Notes: generated by a model not told the origin, from the letters alone. 64,000 bases of DNA from Virgisporangium aurantiacum (GCF_016863635.1 NZ_BOPG01000012.1:1-64000); one strand, 5' to 3'. Shown: positions 1-15,313, numbered from the stretch's first letter. Numbers and translations: made by a program.

Positions 1-2249
1 ATCCGGATCCGGGCACCGGCGGCGGTGCCGGGCGCGTCGAGGCACTTGTTGCCGTACACGGTCAGCTGCTTGTTCGACGCGAGTGTCCATTGCTGGTTCG
101 CACCGCCGTTGCAGTCCCAGATCTGCACGACCGCGCCGTCGGCCTGGCTGGCGCCGTTGACGTCCAGGCACCGGTTGGCGCCCGCGCCCCGGATCTCCCC
201 GGTCGGGCCGGGTTGGGTGCCCACCGGGGTGATGGACAGGTTGTCGAACTGTGCCGTCACGCCCTGCCCGGTGGCGTAACCGATCTGCCCGGCGACCCAG
301 GCGGAGTCCGTCACGCTGCCGACGGTGGCGCCGTCGACGGCGGCGGTGAGGGTGCTCCCGTTGAGGGTCAGCGACACGGTGTGCCAGCGGCCGGTGCCCA
401 GGGCCGAGACGGTGCCGCTGGCGAGCGTCCGCTGGTTTCCGCTGGTGTTGTTGCTCCGGATCGACCAGGCCCCGTTGTCGGCCACCCGCAGGTAGTAGGC
501 GTTGAGGTTCTGCGGTTGCTCGTGGTTGTAGGTGGTGGCCCGTCCGACGAGTTGCACGTAGCCGGACTTCTCCAACATGACGTCCGACGACACGGTGTAG
601 TTGCGCCACGTCGTGTCACCCAGCAGGGCGAACGGTTCGGCGTGGCCGGAGGTCCAGTAGATGGGCGCCTGCTCCGACATCTGGCGCACGCACTGGCCGG
701 TCCGGCCGCCGCCGCACCCGACCACCTCGAACGAGCCCTGGTGGTCGCTCAGGTACTTCGCTTCCCGCGCGGTCGCATAGCTGTCGAAGGTGTCGCTGTA
801 GGGCAGCTGCAGGTTGCCCTGTGCGGATCCGCTCGCGGTCCCCTTCCCTTGTCCGCTGGTCGTGGTGATGCTGTAGACGTAGCCCGGCTGGACGGTGAGC
901 GAGAACGTTCCGTTCGATGGCGTGATGTCGGCGCGCCTGACGAAGTATTCGCTCGCGTTGCTCGACCGCACGTTGGTCGACCACACGTGCACCGTTCCGG
1001 TCGACAGCCCGCCCGCCACGGTCAGCGTGAGGTCCTGGGCCGCGGCGGCGTCCATCGTCTCGATGACGGTGCTGTAGTCGCGGTTGTTGGTCGATTTCAA
1101 CGAGACGTAGCTGCCGTTGCTGCGGTTGCCGCCGAGGTAACCGCTGGAACTGTCCAGGTACCGCCAGCCCGGCGCGACGAACTGCGTGGTGTGCCCCATC
1201 ACCCACGCGTTCTTGCCGATGGAGTAGTAGCCCGACCACGGCTGCGAGGCCACCGCGAGGCCCGTGGTCGCCCACGGGATGTTCGGCGTGACCGCGGCGA
1301 TGACCGGCCAGTTGATGTAGGCGGTCATCTTTCCGTCGATGTAGTCACGGTTGATACCGCGGGCCAGGGCCTGCGCGCCGGCGTTGTAGTCGTCGGAGCC
1401 GTTCTCGCTGGCCCACAGCGCCTTGCCGGAGTTCACCGCGGTGGTCGAGCTCGGGCAGTTCGTCTGCGCGCTGCGGTAGCCGCAGACGTAGTGGCTGCCG
1501 AACACGGCCACCGCGTTGGCGAACGCGGAGTCCCGCTGCGCGTCGTCGGCGGCACCCCAGCCGAACTCGTCGGCCGCCACGATCTTCACGTTCGGGTAGC
1601 CGCGGGAGTTCAGCGCCGAACGGAGGTTCTTGTACCAGGTCACGTCCCGGCCGCGCTCGTTCCACCCGCCGAGGTAGTCGATCGTCAGGCCGTGGCTGGA
1701 CGCGCAGCCAAGGTAGGCGATCAGGTAGTCGATCGAGTCGGTGGACCAGAAGTTGCCGTTGCCGATCCAGCCCGGCGCTCCCCAGGACAGGGCGTAGATC
1801 TTGATGTCGGGGTTGCGGGCCTTCGCCTGGCCCATCAACCACCATTCGTACCCGCGGTCGCAGTTGACAGTGCCCCGGGTGTGTTCGTGGCTGGGTTCCG
1901 CGCCGGACGTCGAGTTGGTGTCGCCGCCGATCTCCACCTTCAGGATCTGCATGGCGGCGCCGTGGCCCGGCTTGAACAGGTAGTCGAGGATCTGGCCGCG
2001 TTGCGGTTCCGGATAGTCGACCAGCAGCCGGCTGTTGCCGCCCCCGCCGCTGATCGCACCGACGCCGTCGAACGCCCGTCCCCCCGACGAGCCGTTGATG
2101 GTGATCGCCGTCGCCGCCTGCGCGGGCGTGGGAAACGCGACAAGCACACCGGCCGCCGTCACCAACAGGCCGACGACGGACGCCCGGAGGCGACCGGGCC
2201 GGTGCCGGGCGGGCCGGTGGTACGACCCGCTGTCCGCACGTGTTCTCAT
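1..2249 (-). CDS. Secreted GH59 galactocerebrosidase-like beta-galactosidase with C-terminal CBM13 (3' end cut by window)
   Basis: The encoded protein starts with an Arg-rich n-region and hydrophobic signal peptide ending near AQA (residue 45). It then follows the GH59 (GALC) pattern: FDGVGAISGGGGNSRLLVDYP, QILDYLFKP, LKVEIGGD and YEWWLM. The expected acid/base Glu lies in GGWNERG (about E198) and the nucleophile in LWASENGS (about E282), so both catalytic residues look intact. A beta-sandwich/lectin region follows, then a ricin-type CBM13 that starts near ...GEIRGAGANRCLDV and is cut at position 1. GH59 releases terminal beta-galactose; the bacterial substrate is probably plant or fungal galactoside or glycolipid, which is inferred. 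The ATG at 2249 is preceded by AAGGACGG. It lies downstream of the xylanase on the same strand but behind a hairpin, so it is probably transcribed separately. Confidence 0.88.
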   Translation of the reverse strand, partial: MRTRADSGSYHRPARHRPGRLRASVVGLLVTAAGVLVAFPTPAQAATAITINGSSGGRAFDGVGAISGGGGNSRLLVDYPEPQRGQILDYLFKPGHGAAMQILKVEIGGDTNSTSGAEPSHEHTRGTVNCDRGYEWWLMGQAKARNPDIKIYALSWGAPGWIGNGNFWSTDSIDYLIAYLGCASSHGLTIDYLGGWNERGRDVTWYKNLRSALNSRGYPNVKIVAADEFGWGAADDAQRDSAFANAVAVFGSHYVCGYRSAQTNCPSSTTAVNSGKALWASENGSDDYNAGAQALARGINRDYIDGKMTAYINWPVIAAVTPNIPWATTGLAVASQPWSGYYSIGKNAWVMGHTTQFVAPGWRYLDSSSGYLGGNRSNGSYVSLKSTNNRDYSTVIETMDAAAAQDLTLTVAGGLSTGTVHVWSTNVRSSNASEYFVRRADITPSNGTFSLTVQPGYVYSITTTSGQGKGTASGSAQGNLQLPYSDTFDSYATAREAKYLSDHQGSFEVVGCGGGRTGQCVRQMSEQAPIYWTSGHAEPFALLGDTTWRNYTVSSDVMLEKSGYVQLVGRATTYNHEQPQNLNAYYLRVADNGAWSIRSNNTSGNQRTLASGTVSALGTGRWHTVSLTLNGSTLTAAVDGATVGSVTDSAWVAGQIGYATGQGVTAQFDNLSITPVGTQPGPTGEIRGAGANRCLDVNGASQADGAVVQIWDCNGGANQQWTLASNKQLTVYGNKCLDAPGTAAGARIR

Positions 2250-2360
2250 GAGTTCCGTCCTTCTCGGTGAGGGGCCGACCCGTGACTGTCCGCGGCATCG
2301 GCGGCCGCCGCGTGTCGGCACATCGATCACGCAGGCACCTGTCGTCGACGATCCGGAGCT

Positions 2361-2403
2361 GGCCGGGGCGGCCCACCCGGTGCTGAGCACCACCGCCCCG
2401 GCC
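2361..2403 (-). terminator. Composite GC hairpin after the xylanase gene
   Basis: The 11-base arms at 2361-2371 and 2393-2403 are exact reverse complements. A second small stem (GGTGCT/AGCACC, 2379-2391) sits in the loop. It lies about 60-100 bases after the xylanase stop and before the GH59 start, which fits an intrinsic terminator of the GC-rich, U-poor actinobacterial kind. Confidence 0.6.
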
Positions 2404-2463
2404 TGGCCGCCCCACCCCGGGCAGCCGTCTCCGCCGTGCCCTACGACATGGCGGTCGTTCCCG

Positions 2464-3933
<1,470 letters not shown>

Positions 3934-4026
3934 CTCGATGTAACGCACATTGCCAGAATGTTTCGACACAATCAATAAACGACTATCGATGTTCTGTGGT
4001 CTTTCCCAACAGGCGGTCCACACCCG

Positions 4027-4821
4027 TCACGGGACCCCCGGTCGCGCTCCCACATAACACTTTTCCGGAAGCAACGCGAGACATTCGAACAGGACCTCCG
4101 GCGGAGGCAACCACGCCGACCGGTGGTCGCAGTCGGGGCACGACCGCACGTGCCGCACGATCCGCTTGCGCCAGAGCGGACCGGGCACGCCGTCCCAACC
4201 CTCCACCGTCGCGGCCAGCCCGCCGCAGCGCGGCACGGTGTCCAGCGCGACCACGACGGCTCTGCTCAGGTCCAGCCGGTTGCGGGAGCGCTGCACGCAC
4301 ACCCCCGCGTGCGGCACGCTCTTTCCCAGTGCCGACGCCAGCTCGGTGCGGGTCAGCCGGCCGGCGCTCTCCAGCCACCACAACCACAGCGGCGCCCGAT
4401 CGTCCGGGTCGATCCACCGGCTGGCCCGCGCCATCTGTCGACGCTGGTTCGCCAGTTCCAGGCGGAGCAGGGCCGCGTCCTCGGCGGCCGCCACGGGCAC
4501 GTCGACGGCCTCGTCCAGAGCGACGGTCCGGACGTCCGCCGCCCGCCCACGCGTGCGGAACGTGCTGACCTGACGCATGACGATCGCCATCAGCCACGGC
4601 CGGAAGCTCTCGGGTGTCCGCAACGCCCGCAGTTCCCGCAGGACACGCAGCATCGTCTCCTGCACGACGTCGTCGACGTCCGGCACGCCACCCAGTCCCC
4701 TGCGCACGGTGGTGTACACCAACGGCAGGTACGCGGTGACGAGTTCCGTGAGCGCGCGCCGGTCGCCGGCCTGCGCGGCGGAAAGCAGGCTCAGCTCGTG
4801 GGCACCGGCAGCCGACGTCAT
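4027..4821 (-). CDS. ECF-type sigma-70 factor with C-terminal zinc-finger-like tail
   Basis: Directs RNA polymerase to a special promoter set. Sigma region 2 is seen in YLPLVYTTVRRGLGGVPDVDDVVQETMLRVL (split motifs, about residues 30-65) and region 4 in RLTRTELASALGKSVPHAGVCVQRSRNRL. The tail contains HVRSCPDCDH, an H-x3-C-x2-C arrangement typical of zinc-binding anti-sigma domains. From memory this matches ECF groups whose tail continues into a membrane segment and sugar-binding domain; here the protein stops soon after the zinc motif (264 residues), so the sensor part is absent or lost. It lies 42 bases after the GH141-like gene on the same strand, so co-transcription is likely. Promoter targets cannot be seen. 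Confidence 0.85.
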   Translation of the reverse strand: MTSAAGAHELSLLSAAQAGDRRALTELVTAYLPLVYTTVRRGLGGVPDVDDVVQETMLRVLRELRALRTPESFRPWLMAIVMRQVSTFRTRGRAADVRTVALDEAVDVPVAAAEDAALLRLELANQRRQMARASRWIDPDDRAPLWLWWLESAGRLTRTELASALGKSVPHAGVCVQRSRNRLDLSRAVVVALDTVPRCGGLAATVEGWDGVPGPLWRKRIVRHVRSCPDCDHRSAWLPPPEVLFECLALLPEKCYVGARPGVP

Positions 4822-4863
4822 GCGTCACCCCCGCACCACCCCGCGGCGGCGCCGGCCTCCGGC

Positions 4864-9554
<4,691 letters not shown>

Positions 9555-9583
9555 CCCCCGCACAGAAGATCGGAGAAACGAAC

Positions 9584-10918
9584 ATGCGACACGGCAACGA
9601 TCGTCATCGGTGGCGCGCGGGCCTCGCCATCGCCGCCACGACAGTGTTGGCCGCCGTCGGTTTCGTCGGCATCCGTCCGGCGTCGGCGGCCGGCAACCTC
9701 ACCACGGACGTCACCACGCTCGCGACGACGGCGGGATGCGGCAAGGCGCCCGGGTTGGCCAGCGGTACCCACACGATCCAGAGCAACGGCAAGTCACGCA
9801 GCTTCATCCTGCGCGTGCCCGCGAACTACAACAACAGCAACCCGTACCGCCTGATCTTCGCGTTCCACTGGCGCGGCGGCACCATGAACGACGTCGCCTC
9901 GGGGGGCACCAGCGGCACTCCCTGGTCCTACTACGGGATGCAGGAGCAGTCGAACAACAGCGCGATCCTGGTCGCCCCGCAGGGCCTCGGCAACGGCTGG
10001 GCCAACTCCGGCGGCGAGGACATCACGTTCGTCGACGACATGAACCGGCTCATCGACAACGCGCTCTGCGTCGACACGACACAGCGGTTCGCCCTCGGGT
10101 TCAGCTACGGCGGCGGCATGAGCTACGCGATCGCGTGCGCCCGCGCCACCGTGTTCCGGGCGGTGGTGGCCTTCTCCGGCGCGCAGATCAGCGGCTGCAA
10201 CGGCGGTACCCAGCCGATCGCGTACTTCGGCATCCACGGCATCTCCGACAACGTTCTCAACATCTCGGCCGGACGCTCGTTGCGCGACACGTTCGTCCGC
10301 AACAACGGCTGCACCGCGCAGAGCCCGCGGGAGCCTGCGGTCGGCAGCCGGACGCACATCACCACCGTCTACTCCGGATGCCGCGCCGGGTACCCGGTCC
10401 AGTGGGCGGCGTTCGACGGCGGCCACATGCCCGGACCGGTCGACGGGTGCGCCTGCGAGAGCGGCATCACCACCTGGACCAAGGGTGAGGTGTGGCGGTT
10501 CTTCTCGCAGTTCCAGGCAGGCGGCCCGGATCCCGGGCCGACCGGCAACCGGTTGCGCGGCGAGGCGTCCGGTCGCTGCCTCGACATCCCGAACTCCGGC
10601 ACCGCCAACGGAACTCAGGTGCAGATCTGGGACTGCCACACCGGCACGAACCAGCAGTTCACCCAGAACGGCGCCGCGCTGCAGGTGATGGGCAAGTGTC
10701 TCGACGCGCCCACCAATGCCGCCGCCGGTACCCGGGTACAGATCTGGGACTGCAACGGCGGCACCAACCAGCAGTGGAACCTCAACGCCAACGGCACGAT
10801 CACCAACGCCCAGACCGGACTGTGCCTGGACGTCAACGGCGCCGGCACCGCCAACGGCACCGCGGCGATCGTGTGGACCTGCCACGGCGGCACCAACCAG
10901 CGCTGGGCCCGCGCCTGA
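9584..10918 (+). CDS. Secreted CE1-type feruloyl esterase / PHB-depolymerase-like esterase with CBM13
   Basis: Probably cleaves ferulate or similar esters from arabinose side chains. The 444 residues comprise a signal peptide (about 1-36), an alpha/beta-hydrolase domain (about 50-312) and a CBM13 (about 318-444). The nucleophile is S174 in GFSYGGGMS; the likely triad partners are D222 in HGISDNV and H281 in AFDGGHMPGP. The arrangement is the FaeB/FaeC-like branch, best known in fungi. GGAGAAA lies about eight bases before the ATG. Pairing with the arabinofuranosidase supports action on feruloylated arabinoxylan. A PHB-oligomer substrate is the main alternative. Confidence 0.82.
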   Translation: MRHGNDRHRWRAGLAIAATTVLAAVGFVGIRPASAAGNLTTDVTTLATTAGCGKAPGLASGTHTIQSNGKSRSFILRVPANYNNSNPYRLIFAFHWRGGTMNDVASGGTSGTPWSYYGMQEQSNNSAILVAPQGLGNGWANSGGEDITFVDDMNRLIDNALCVDTTQRFALGFSYGGGMSYAIACARATVFRAVVAFSGAQISGCNGGTQPIAYFGIHGISDNVLNISAGRSLRDTFVRNNGCTAQSPREPAVGSRTHITTVYSGCRAGYPVQWAAFDGGHMPGPVDGCACESGITTWTKGEVWRFFSQFQAGGPDPGPTGNRLRGEASGRCLDIPNSGTANGTQVQIWDCHTGTNQQFTQNGAALQVMGKCLDAPTNAAAGTRVQIWDCNGGTNQQWNLNANGTITNAQTGLCLDVNGAGTANGTAAIVWTCHGGTNQRWARA

Positions 10919-10933
10919 CCGGCTCCGGGTACG

Positions 10934-10968
10934 GGTACGGCCCGCGGCGGACCGCCGCGGGCCGTACC
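10934..10968. terminator. Perfect 17-base inverted repeat between convergent genes
   Basis: Arms 10934-10950 and 10952-10968 are exact reverse complements around a single A. It starts 16 bases after the esterase stop and lies 70 bases before the end of the converging LacI gene, so it can act as a two-way terminator. Confidence 0.8.
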
Positions 10969-11037
10969 AGCGCGTCAGCTACAGGGAGCCCGTTGAGCGC
11001 GGGCGAGTGGTGATCGCGGCCGGGTCACCGTCGCGGA

Positions 11038-12096
11038 TCACGTCCTGCGGCGTGCGGCCGACCGCCCCGGTCCCGCGGTGCCGGCGGGAACCCGGCCGGT
11101 GGTCCCGCCGGGCACGAGCACACCCGTACGCAGCGCGGCGGACACCGGCGGCCTGCCGTCCAGCTGCTGGAGCAGGGCCTCGACTGCGAGGCGTCCCAGC
11201 TCCAGACCCGGAGTGCTGATGGTGGTCAGGGGCGGATCCCACATCTCCGCGAAGTCGGCCGAACTCAACATGGACAGGACCGACATGCGGTCGGGCACGG
11301 CCCGGTCGAGCCGCTTGAGCTCCGCGACGAGACCGGCCGCGCCCGCCTCGTCCTGCACGATCACCGCGGTGGTCCGCGGCGCCAGGGCCAGCAGTTCGCG
11401 GGCTGTTTCGCGGCCGGAGGCGACGTTCGACCGGCAGTACAGCACCACCGGGTCGATGCCGCGCTCGCCGGCCAGCTCCCGGTAGGCCTGCTCGGAGCGG
11501 ACATACGGACCGAACCCGGCGACGCCCTCCTCGTCGCGGTCGCCGTTCACGAACGCGATGTGTCGGTGCCCGAGATCGACCAGGTGGTCCATGGCCACCC
11601 GCATCGAGGCCGCGATGTCGATGTCGACGTAGTGCAACCCGGTGACGTCGCGGGTGCGACCGATCAGCGTGAACGGGGTGTCCAGCCCGCGCAGCGCCTC
11701 CACCCGCGGATCGTCCAGCGCCACGGACATCAGCAGCACCCCGTCGACGAGCTTCTGGCCGACAAGCGTGACCAGTTCGTCGCCGTCGTTCCCCACCGGC
11801 CAGATCACCAGGTGGTGCCGGGCTTCCTTCGCCGCGGTGGCGGCACCGATGATGAACTCGCGGGTCGCGGCGCCCAGCCAGAGCCGGGAGAACGGGGTAG
11901 CGAGCGCGAGAATCCGGGTCCGGCGGCTGGCCAGGGCACGGGCGACCACGTTCGGCCGGAAGCCGAGCTCCGCCATGGCCCGTTCGATCCGCTGCCGGGT
12001 CTCCGGCGTGACCGGCTTGGTGTTGTTGACCACGAACGAGACGGTGGCGATCGACACCCCTGCGGCCTCCGCGACCTCACGCATCGTGACTGCCAT
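11038..12096 (-). CDS. LacI-family transcriptional repressor
   Basis: The 352-residue protein has an N-terminal HTH (MREVAEAAGVSIATVSFVVNNTKPVTPETR; in pieces, residues about 5-35), a hinge helix (NVVARALASRRTR) and a periplasmic-binding-like effector domain that should bind a sugar or sugar acid. It is divergent from the CUT1 importer and enolase-like operon, and two mirror-image 16-base boxes with an AGCGCT core lie in the gap, so it almost certainly controls that operon and probably itself. The C-terminus after residue 330 is a short Arg/Gly tail. The start at 12096 could instead be the ATG four codons on. Confidence 0.93.
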   Translation of the reverse strand: MAVTMREVAEAAGVSIATVSFVVNNTKPVTPETRQRIERAMAELGFRPNVVARALASRRTRILALATPFSRLWLGAATREFIIGAATAAKEARHHLVIWPVGNDGDELVTLVGQKLVDGVLLMSVALDDPRVEALRGLDTPFTLIGRTRDVTGLHYVDIDIAASMRVAMDHLVDLGHRHIAFVNGDRDEEGVAGFGPYVRSEQAYRELAGERGIDPVVLYCRSNVASGRETARELLALAPRTTAVIVQDEAGAAGLVAELKRLDRAVPDRMSVLSMLSSADFAEMWDPPLTTISTPGLELGRLAVEALLQQLDGRPPVSAALRTGVLVPGGTTGRVPAGTAGPGRSAARRRT

Positions 12097-12129
12097 TCGC
12101 GCGACCCCATTCCTGTCCGAAAGGACGTG

Positions 12130-12158
12130 TTGACAACCTTCCGGCTGGCTTCCAGACT
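12130..12158 (+). promoter_or_regulatory. Promoter of the CUT1 importer operon
   Basis: TTGACA at 12130-12135, a 17-base spacer, then CAGACT at 12153-12158. The first operator begins 13 bases after the -10 and would cover the transcription start. Confidence 0.6.
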
Positions 12159-12171
12159 CTACCGCGAGTCA

Positions 12172-12187
12172 GGTATAGCGCTTAACC
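12172..12187. promoter_or_regulatory. LacI operator 1 (GGTATAGCGCTTAACC)
   Basis: CG-centred LacI-type box with a TATAGCGCTTA core. It is the exact reverse complement of the box at 12229 and lies just downstream of the candidate -10, a classic roadblock position. Confidence 0.75.
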
Positions 12188-12228
12188 ACCCGTCGCGTCA
12201 TGTCACAAGCCACCCCCTGTGTCCCGGC

Positions 12229-12244
12229 GGTTAAGCGCTATACC
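12229..12244. promoter_or_regulatory. LacI operator 2 (GGTTAAGCGCTATACC)
   Basis: Exact reverse complement of the box at 12172, 57 bases away centre to centre and 34 bases before the binding-protein ATG. The pair suggests binding of a tetramer or of two dimers with looping. Confidence 0.75.
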
Positions 12245-12277
12245 GAGCGCGATCGAGTCAGCTAAGGAGCTGTACCG

Positions 12278-13489
12278 ATGACAAGAAGAATGGCCGCTGT
12301 CGCGGCCGCGGCCACCCTGGCAGCCCTCACCCTCACCGCCTGCGGCAGCGACGGGTCCTCGTCCGACGAGACCGTCGACAGCCTGACCGTGCTGGACTAC
12401 TACACCGACGAACCGACCACGTCCCAGGTGCGCGCCCTGCTCGAGAAGTGCGGGACGACCATCGGGGTGGGCAAGATCGACCGGACCGCCGTGCCCGGAC
12501 CGACCCTCATCCAGAAGGTCCTGCAGCAGGCGTCGTCGAAGACGATGCCGGACGTGCTGATGCTCGACAACCCCGACATCCAGCAGATCGCCGCCACCGG
12601 CGCGCTCACACCGCTGGACGACTACGGCATCAAGGCCGACGGCTACGCCGCCGGTCCGGTGTCGGCCGCCACGTACAAGGGCAAGCTGTACGGTCTGCAG
12701 CCGGCCGCCAACACCATCGCCATCTTCTACAACAAGGACGTCCTCGCGAAGGCCGGCGTCACCCCGCCCACCACGTGGGCGGAGCTGAAGGCCACCGCCA
12801 GGAAACTGACCGCCGGCGACCAGTACGGCTTCGCGTTCAACGCCACCGCGGACTTCGAGGGCGCCTGGCAGTTCCTACCGCCGATGTGGACCAACGGCGG
12901 CGACGAGACCAACCTCAAGAGCCCGCAGGTCGCCGGGGCACTCCAGCTGTGGAAGGACCTCGTCGACAGCGGTGTGACGTCCAAGAGCGTGGTCACCTGG
13001 ACCCAGGCGGACGTCAACGACCAGTTCATCGCCGGCAAGGCAGCCATGATGCTCAACGGGCCGTGGCAGATCCCCACCCTGGACAAAGCGAAGGTCAACT
13101 TCGGCGTCGTCCCGTTCCCGGTCAACACCCCCGGACAGACGTCGACCGCACCGCTCGGCGGTGAGGCCTGGACCGTTCCGCTCACCGGCGACAAGGCGCG
13201 GATGAGCAAAGCGGCTGAGCTGGTCAAGTGCATGAACACCGACGAGAACCAGCTGGCCCGGGCGAAGGACGGCGGGCTGGTGCCCACCAGGCTCGCGCTC
13301 GGAGCCAGGTTCAAGACCGAGGTACCGGCGATGGCCGGCTTCGCCGACGCGGTGGCGCAGGCCCGGGCACGCACCGGAAAGCTCGGCGAGAAATGGCCCG
13401 ACACCGCCAAGGTGATCTTCTCCGGCATGCAGTTGGTCCTCACCGGTCAGGCGGCTCCCGCCGACGCGATGGCCAAGGCCGGCGGCTAG
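12278..13489 (+). CDS. CUT1-type sugar ABC importer, substrate-binding lipoprotein
   Basis: Captures a sugar outside the membrane for the two permeases that follow. The 403 residues start with a lipoprotein signal (lipobox LTAC, Cys about 21) and then show the family 1 solute-binding fold (TMPDVLMLDNPDIQQIA, GKLYGLQPAANTIAIFYNKDVL, FIAGKAAMMLNGPW). AAGGAG precedes the ATG. It is the first gene of an operon with two permeases and two enolase-superfamily genes under the LacI boxes. The sugar is unknown; the neighbours suggest a xylan- or pectin-derived oligosaccharide or sugar acid. Confidence 0.93.
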   Translation: MTRRMAAVAAAATLAALTLTACGSDGSSSDETVDSLTVLDYYTDEPTTSQVRALLEKCGTTIGVGKIDRTAVPGPTLIQKVLQQASSKTMPDVLMLDNPDIQQIAATGALTPLDDYGIKADGYAAGPVSAATYKGKLYGLQPAANTIAIFYNKDVLAKAGVTPPTTWAELKATARKLTAGDQYGFAFNATADFEGAWQFLPPMWTNGGDETNLKSPQVAGALQLWKDLVDSGVTSKSVVTWTQADVNDQFIAGKAAMMLNGPWQIPTLDKAKVNFGVVPFPVNTPGQTSTAPLGGEAWTVPLTGDKARMSKAAELVKCMNTDENQLARAKDGGLVPTRLALGARFKTEVPAMAGFADAVAQARARTGKLGEKWPDTAKVIFSGMQLVLTGQAAPADAMAKAGG

Positions 13490-13496
13490 CCGGTCC

Positions 13497-14447
13497 GTGG
13501 CCGAGATGAGTCGACGAATGTCGAACGACGCCCGGGTGACCCCCGCGCCGGCCCCTCGATGGGGCCGGCGCGGGGAGCGGATCGCGGAAATCCTGTTCGT
13601 GGTGCCGGCCGCCCTGGCCATCGCCGTCCTGTTCGGCTATCCGGTGGTCAAGAACCTGGTCATGAGCTTCCAGGACTACAGCCTGCGGACCTTCTTCACC
13701 GGCGAGGCGCCGTGGGTCGGCCTACGGAACTTCGCGACCGTCGCCGACGACGCGGTGTTCACCAAGGCGGTTGTCAACACGGTCGTGTTCACCGCCGGGT
13801 CGATCGCCGGCCAGTTCGTGATCGGCCTGTCGTTGGCGGTGTTCTTCCACCGCAACTTCCCGCTCAACCGGTTGATCCGCGCGCTGTTCCTGCTCCCCTG
13901 GCTCATCCCGTTGATCGTGGGCAGCGCCGCGTGGCGGGCGATCCTGGACCAGGACAGCGGGATCCTGAACGTCATGCTCCAGCGCGCCGGCGTCATCGAC
14001 TCGCCGGTTCCCTGGTTGACCTCCCCGGACGTCGCGCTCGTCACGGTGATCCTGGTGAACATCTGGCTGGGGGTGCCGTTCAACCTCACTCTCCTCTACA
14101 GCGGCCTGCAGGACATTCCGTCGGACCTCTACGAGGCGGGCTCCCTCGACGGCGCCACCGGGTGGAAGGCGTTCCGGCACATCACCTGGCCCAACCTGCG
14201 CGAAGTCGTCGGCATCGTGCTGATGCTCGGCGTGATCTACACGTTGAAGGTGATCGACATCATCCTCGGTCTGACCGGAGGCGGCCCGGCCAACGCCACC
14301 GAGACCATCGCCACACAGTCCTACGAGCGCTCGTTCGTGGAGTTCGCGTTCGGCGAGGGCGCCGCCCTGAGCAACATCCTCATCGTCATCTCGTTGGCGT
14401 TCGCGGTCGTGTACCTGCGCGCCACCCGACGCCGGATCTACGACTAA
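13497..14447 (+). CDS. CUT1 ABC importer permease (MalF type)
   Basis: The 316-residue inner-membrane protein has about six hydrophobic segments and the EAA loop in YEAGSLDGATGWKAFRHITWP, which contacts the ATPase. It follows the binding-protein gene by seven bases and its stop overlaps the next start. No ATPase gene is present in the operon, so a shared MsiK-type ATPase encoded elsewhere is expected, as is known for Streptomyces CUT1 importers. The start could be GTG 13497 or ATG 13506 or 13518; none has a clear ribosome-binding site. Confidence 0.92.
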   Translation: MAEMSRRMSNDARVTPAPAPRWGRRGERIAEILFVVPAALAIAVLFGYPVVKNLVMSFQDYSLRTFFTGEAPWVGLRNFATVADDAVFTKAVVNTVVFTAGSIAGQFVIGLSLAVFFHRNFPLNRLIRALFLLPWLIPLIVGSAAWRAILDQDSGILNVMLQRAGVIDSPVPWLTSPDVALVTVILVNIWLGVPFNLTLLYSGLQDIPSDLYEAGSLDGATGWKAFRHITWPNLREVVGIVLMLGVIYTLKVIDIILGLTGGGPANATETIATQSYERSFVEFAFGEGAALSNILIVISLAFAVVYLRATRRRIYD

Positions 14448-15274
14448 TGAACCGACCCATGACCGTTCATCGAATCCGGAGAACCGTCCGCACCGCGGTC
14501 GCGCTGGTTCTTCTCACCGTCATGCTGTTCCCCGTCTACTGGATGGTGAACATCTCGCTGCAGCCCAGCGGGAACACATTGTCCGCCACCTATCTCCCGG
14601 CCCATCCGACGCTCGACGGCTACCGGACCGCGCTGCACGACCAGGGACACAACCTGGTGACCAGCCTGCTGGTCGCCTCCGGCACCGTGGTGCTCACGTT
14701 GGTCGTCGCCGCACCGTGCGGCTACGCGCTGGCGCAGTTCAGGTTCCGCTGGATCAACTGGGCCCTGCTGGCCGTGCTGCTCTCGCAGATGATCCCGGGC
14801 ATCGTGATCGCCAACGCGTTGTACACGCTGTACGAACGGCTGGGCCTGCTCAACTCCGTTCCCGGCCTGATCGTCGCGAACGCCGCCAACGCGATACCGT
14901 TCGGCATCCTGATCCTGCGCTCATTCATGCTGGGCGTGCCACCGTCGATCGTCGAGGCGGCCCGCGTCGACGGCGCCGGTCCGCTCCGGTCCTTCCTGTC
15001 GGTCGTGGTACCGATCAGCCGCAACTCACTGATCACCGTCGGGCTGTTCGCGTTCCTGTTCGCCTGGAGCGACTTCATCTTCGCGCTGACCCTGACGACG
15101 AAGGGCACCGTCGTACCGGTCACGCTGGGGATCTACACCTATCTGGGCGCGCACGTGTCCAACTGGAGCGCGGTGATGGCCACCGCGGTGCTCGCGTCGA
15201 TCCCCGCCGTCATCCTGCTCGTCGTCGCCCAGAAGTACGTCGCCGCCGGCGCCACCGGTGGCGCCGTCAAGTAG
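14447..15274 (+). CDS. CUT1 ABC importer permease (MalG type)
   Basis: Second half of the membrane channel, 275 residues, about six membrane segments, with the EAA loop in VEAARVDGAGPLRSFLSVVVP. The start codon overlaps the stop of the MalF-type gene (TAATG), so translation is coupled. It is followed after 39 bases by the first enolase-superfamily gene. Confidence 0.93.
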   Translation: MNRPMTVHRIRRTVRTAVALVLLTVMLFPVYWMVNISLQPSGNTLSATYLPAHPTLDGYRTALHDQGHNLVTSLLVASGTVVLTLVVAAPCGYALAQFRFRWINWALLAVLLSQMIPGIVIANALYTLYERLGLLNSVPGLIVANAANAIPFGILILRSFMLGVPPSIVEAARVDGAGPLRSFLSVVVPISRNSLITVGLFAFLFAWSDFIFALTLTTKGTVVPVTLGIYTYLGAHVSNWSAVMATAVLASIPAVILLVVAQKYVAAGATGGAVK

Positions 15275-15313
15275 CGCGTACCCGTTCCACCGAGGGAAGA
15301 TCGAAGGGCTGAC

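Noticed and set aside
90..2270. 726-codon plus-strand open frame
   Set aside because: Antisense to the GH59 gene; the translation is Val/Arg/Gly/Asp-rich low-complexity sequence typical of high-GC shadows.
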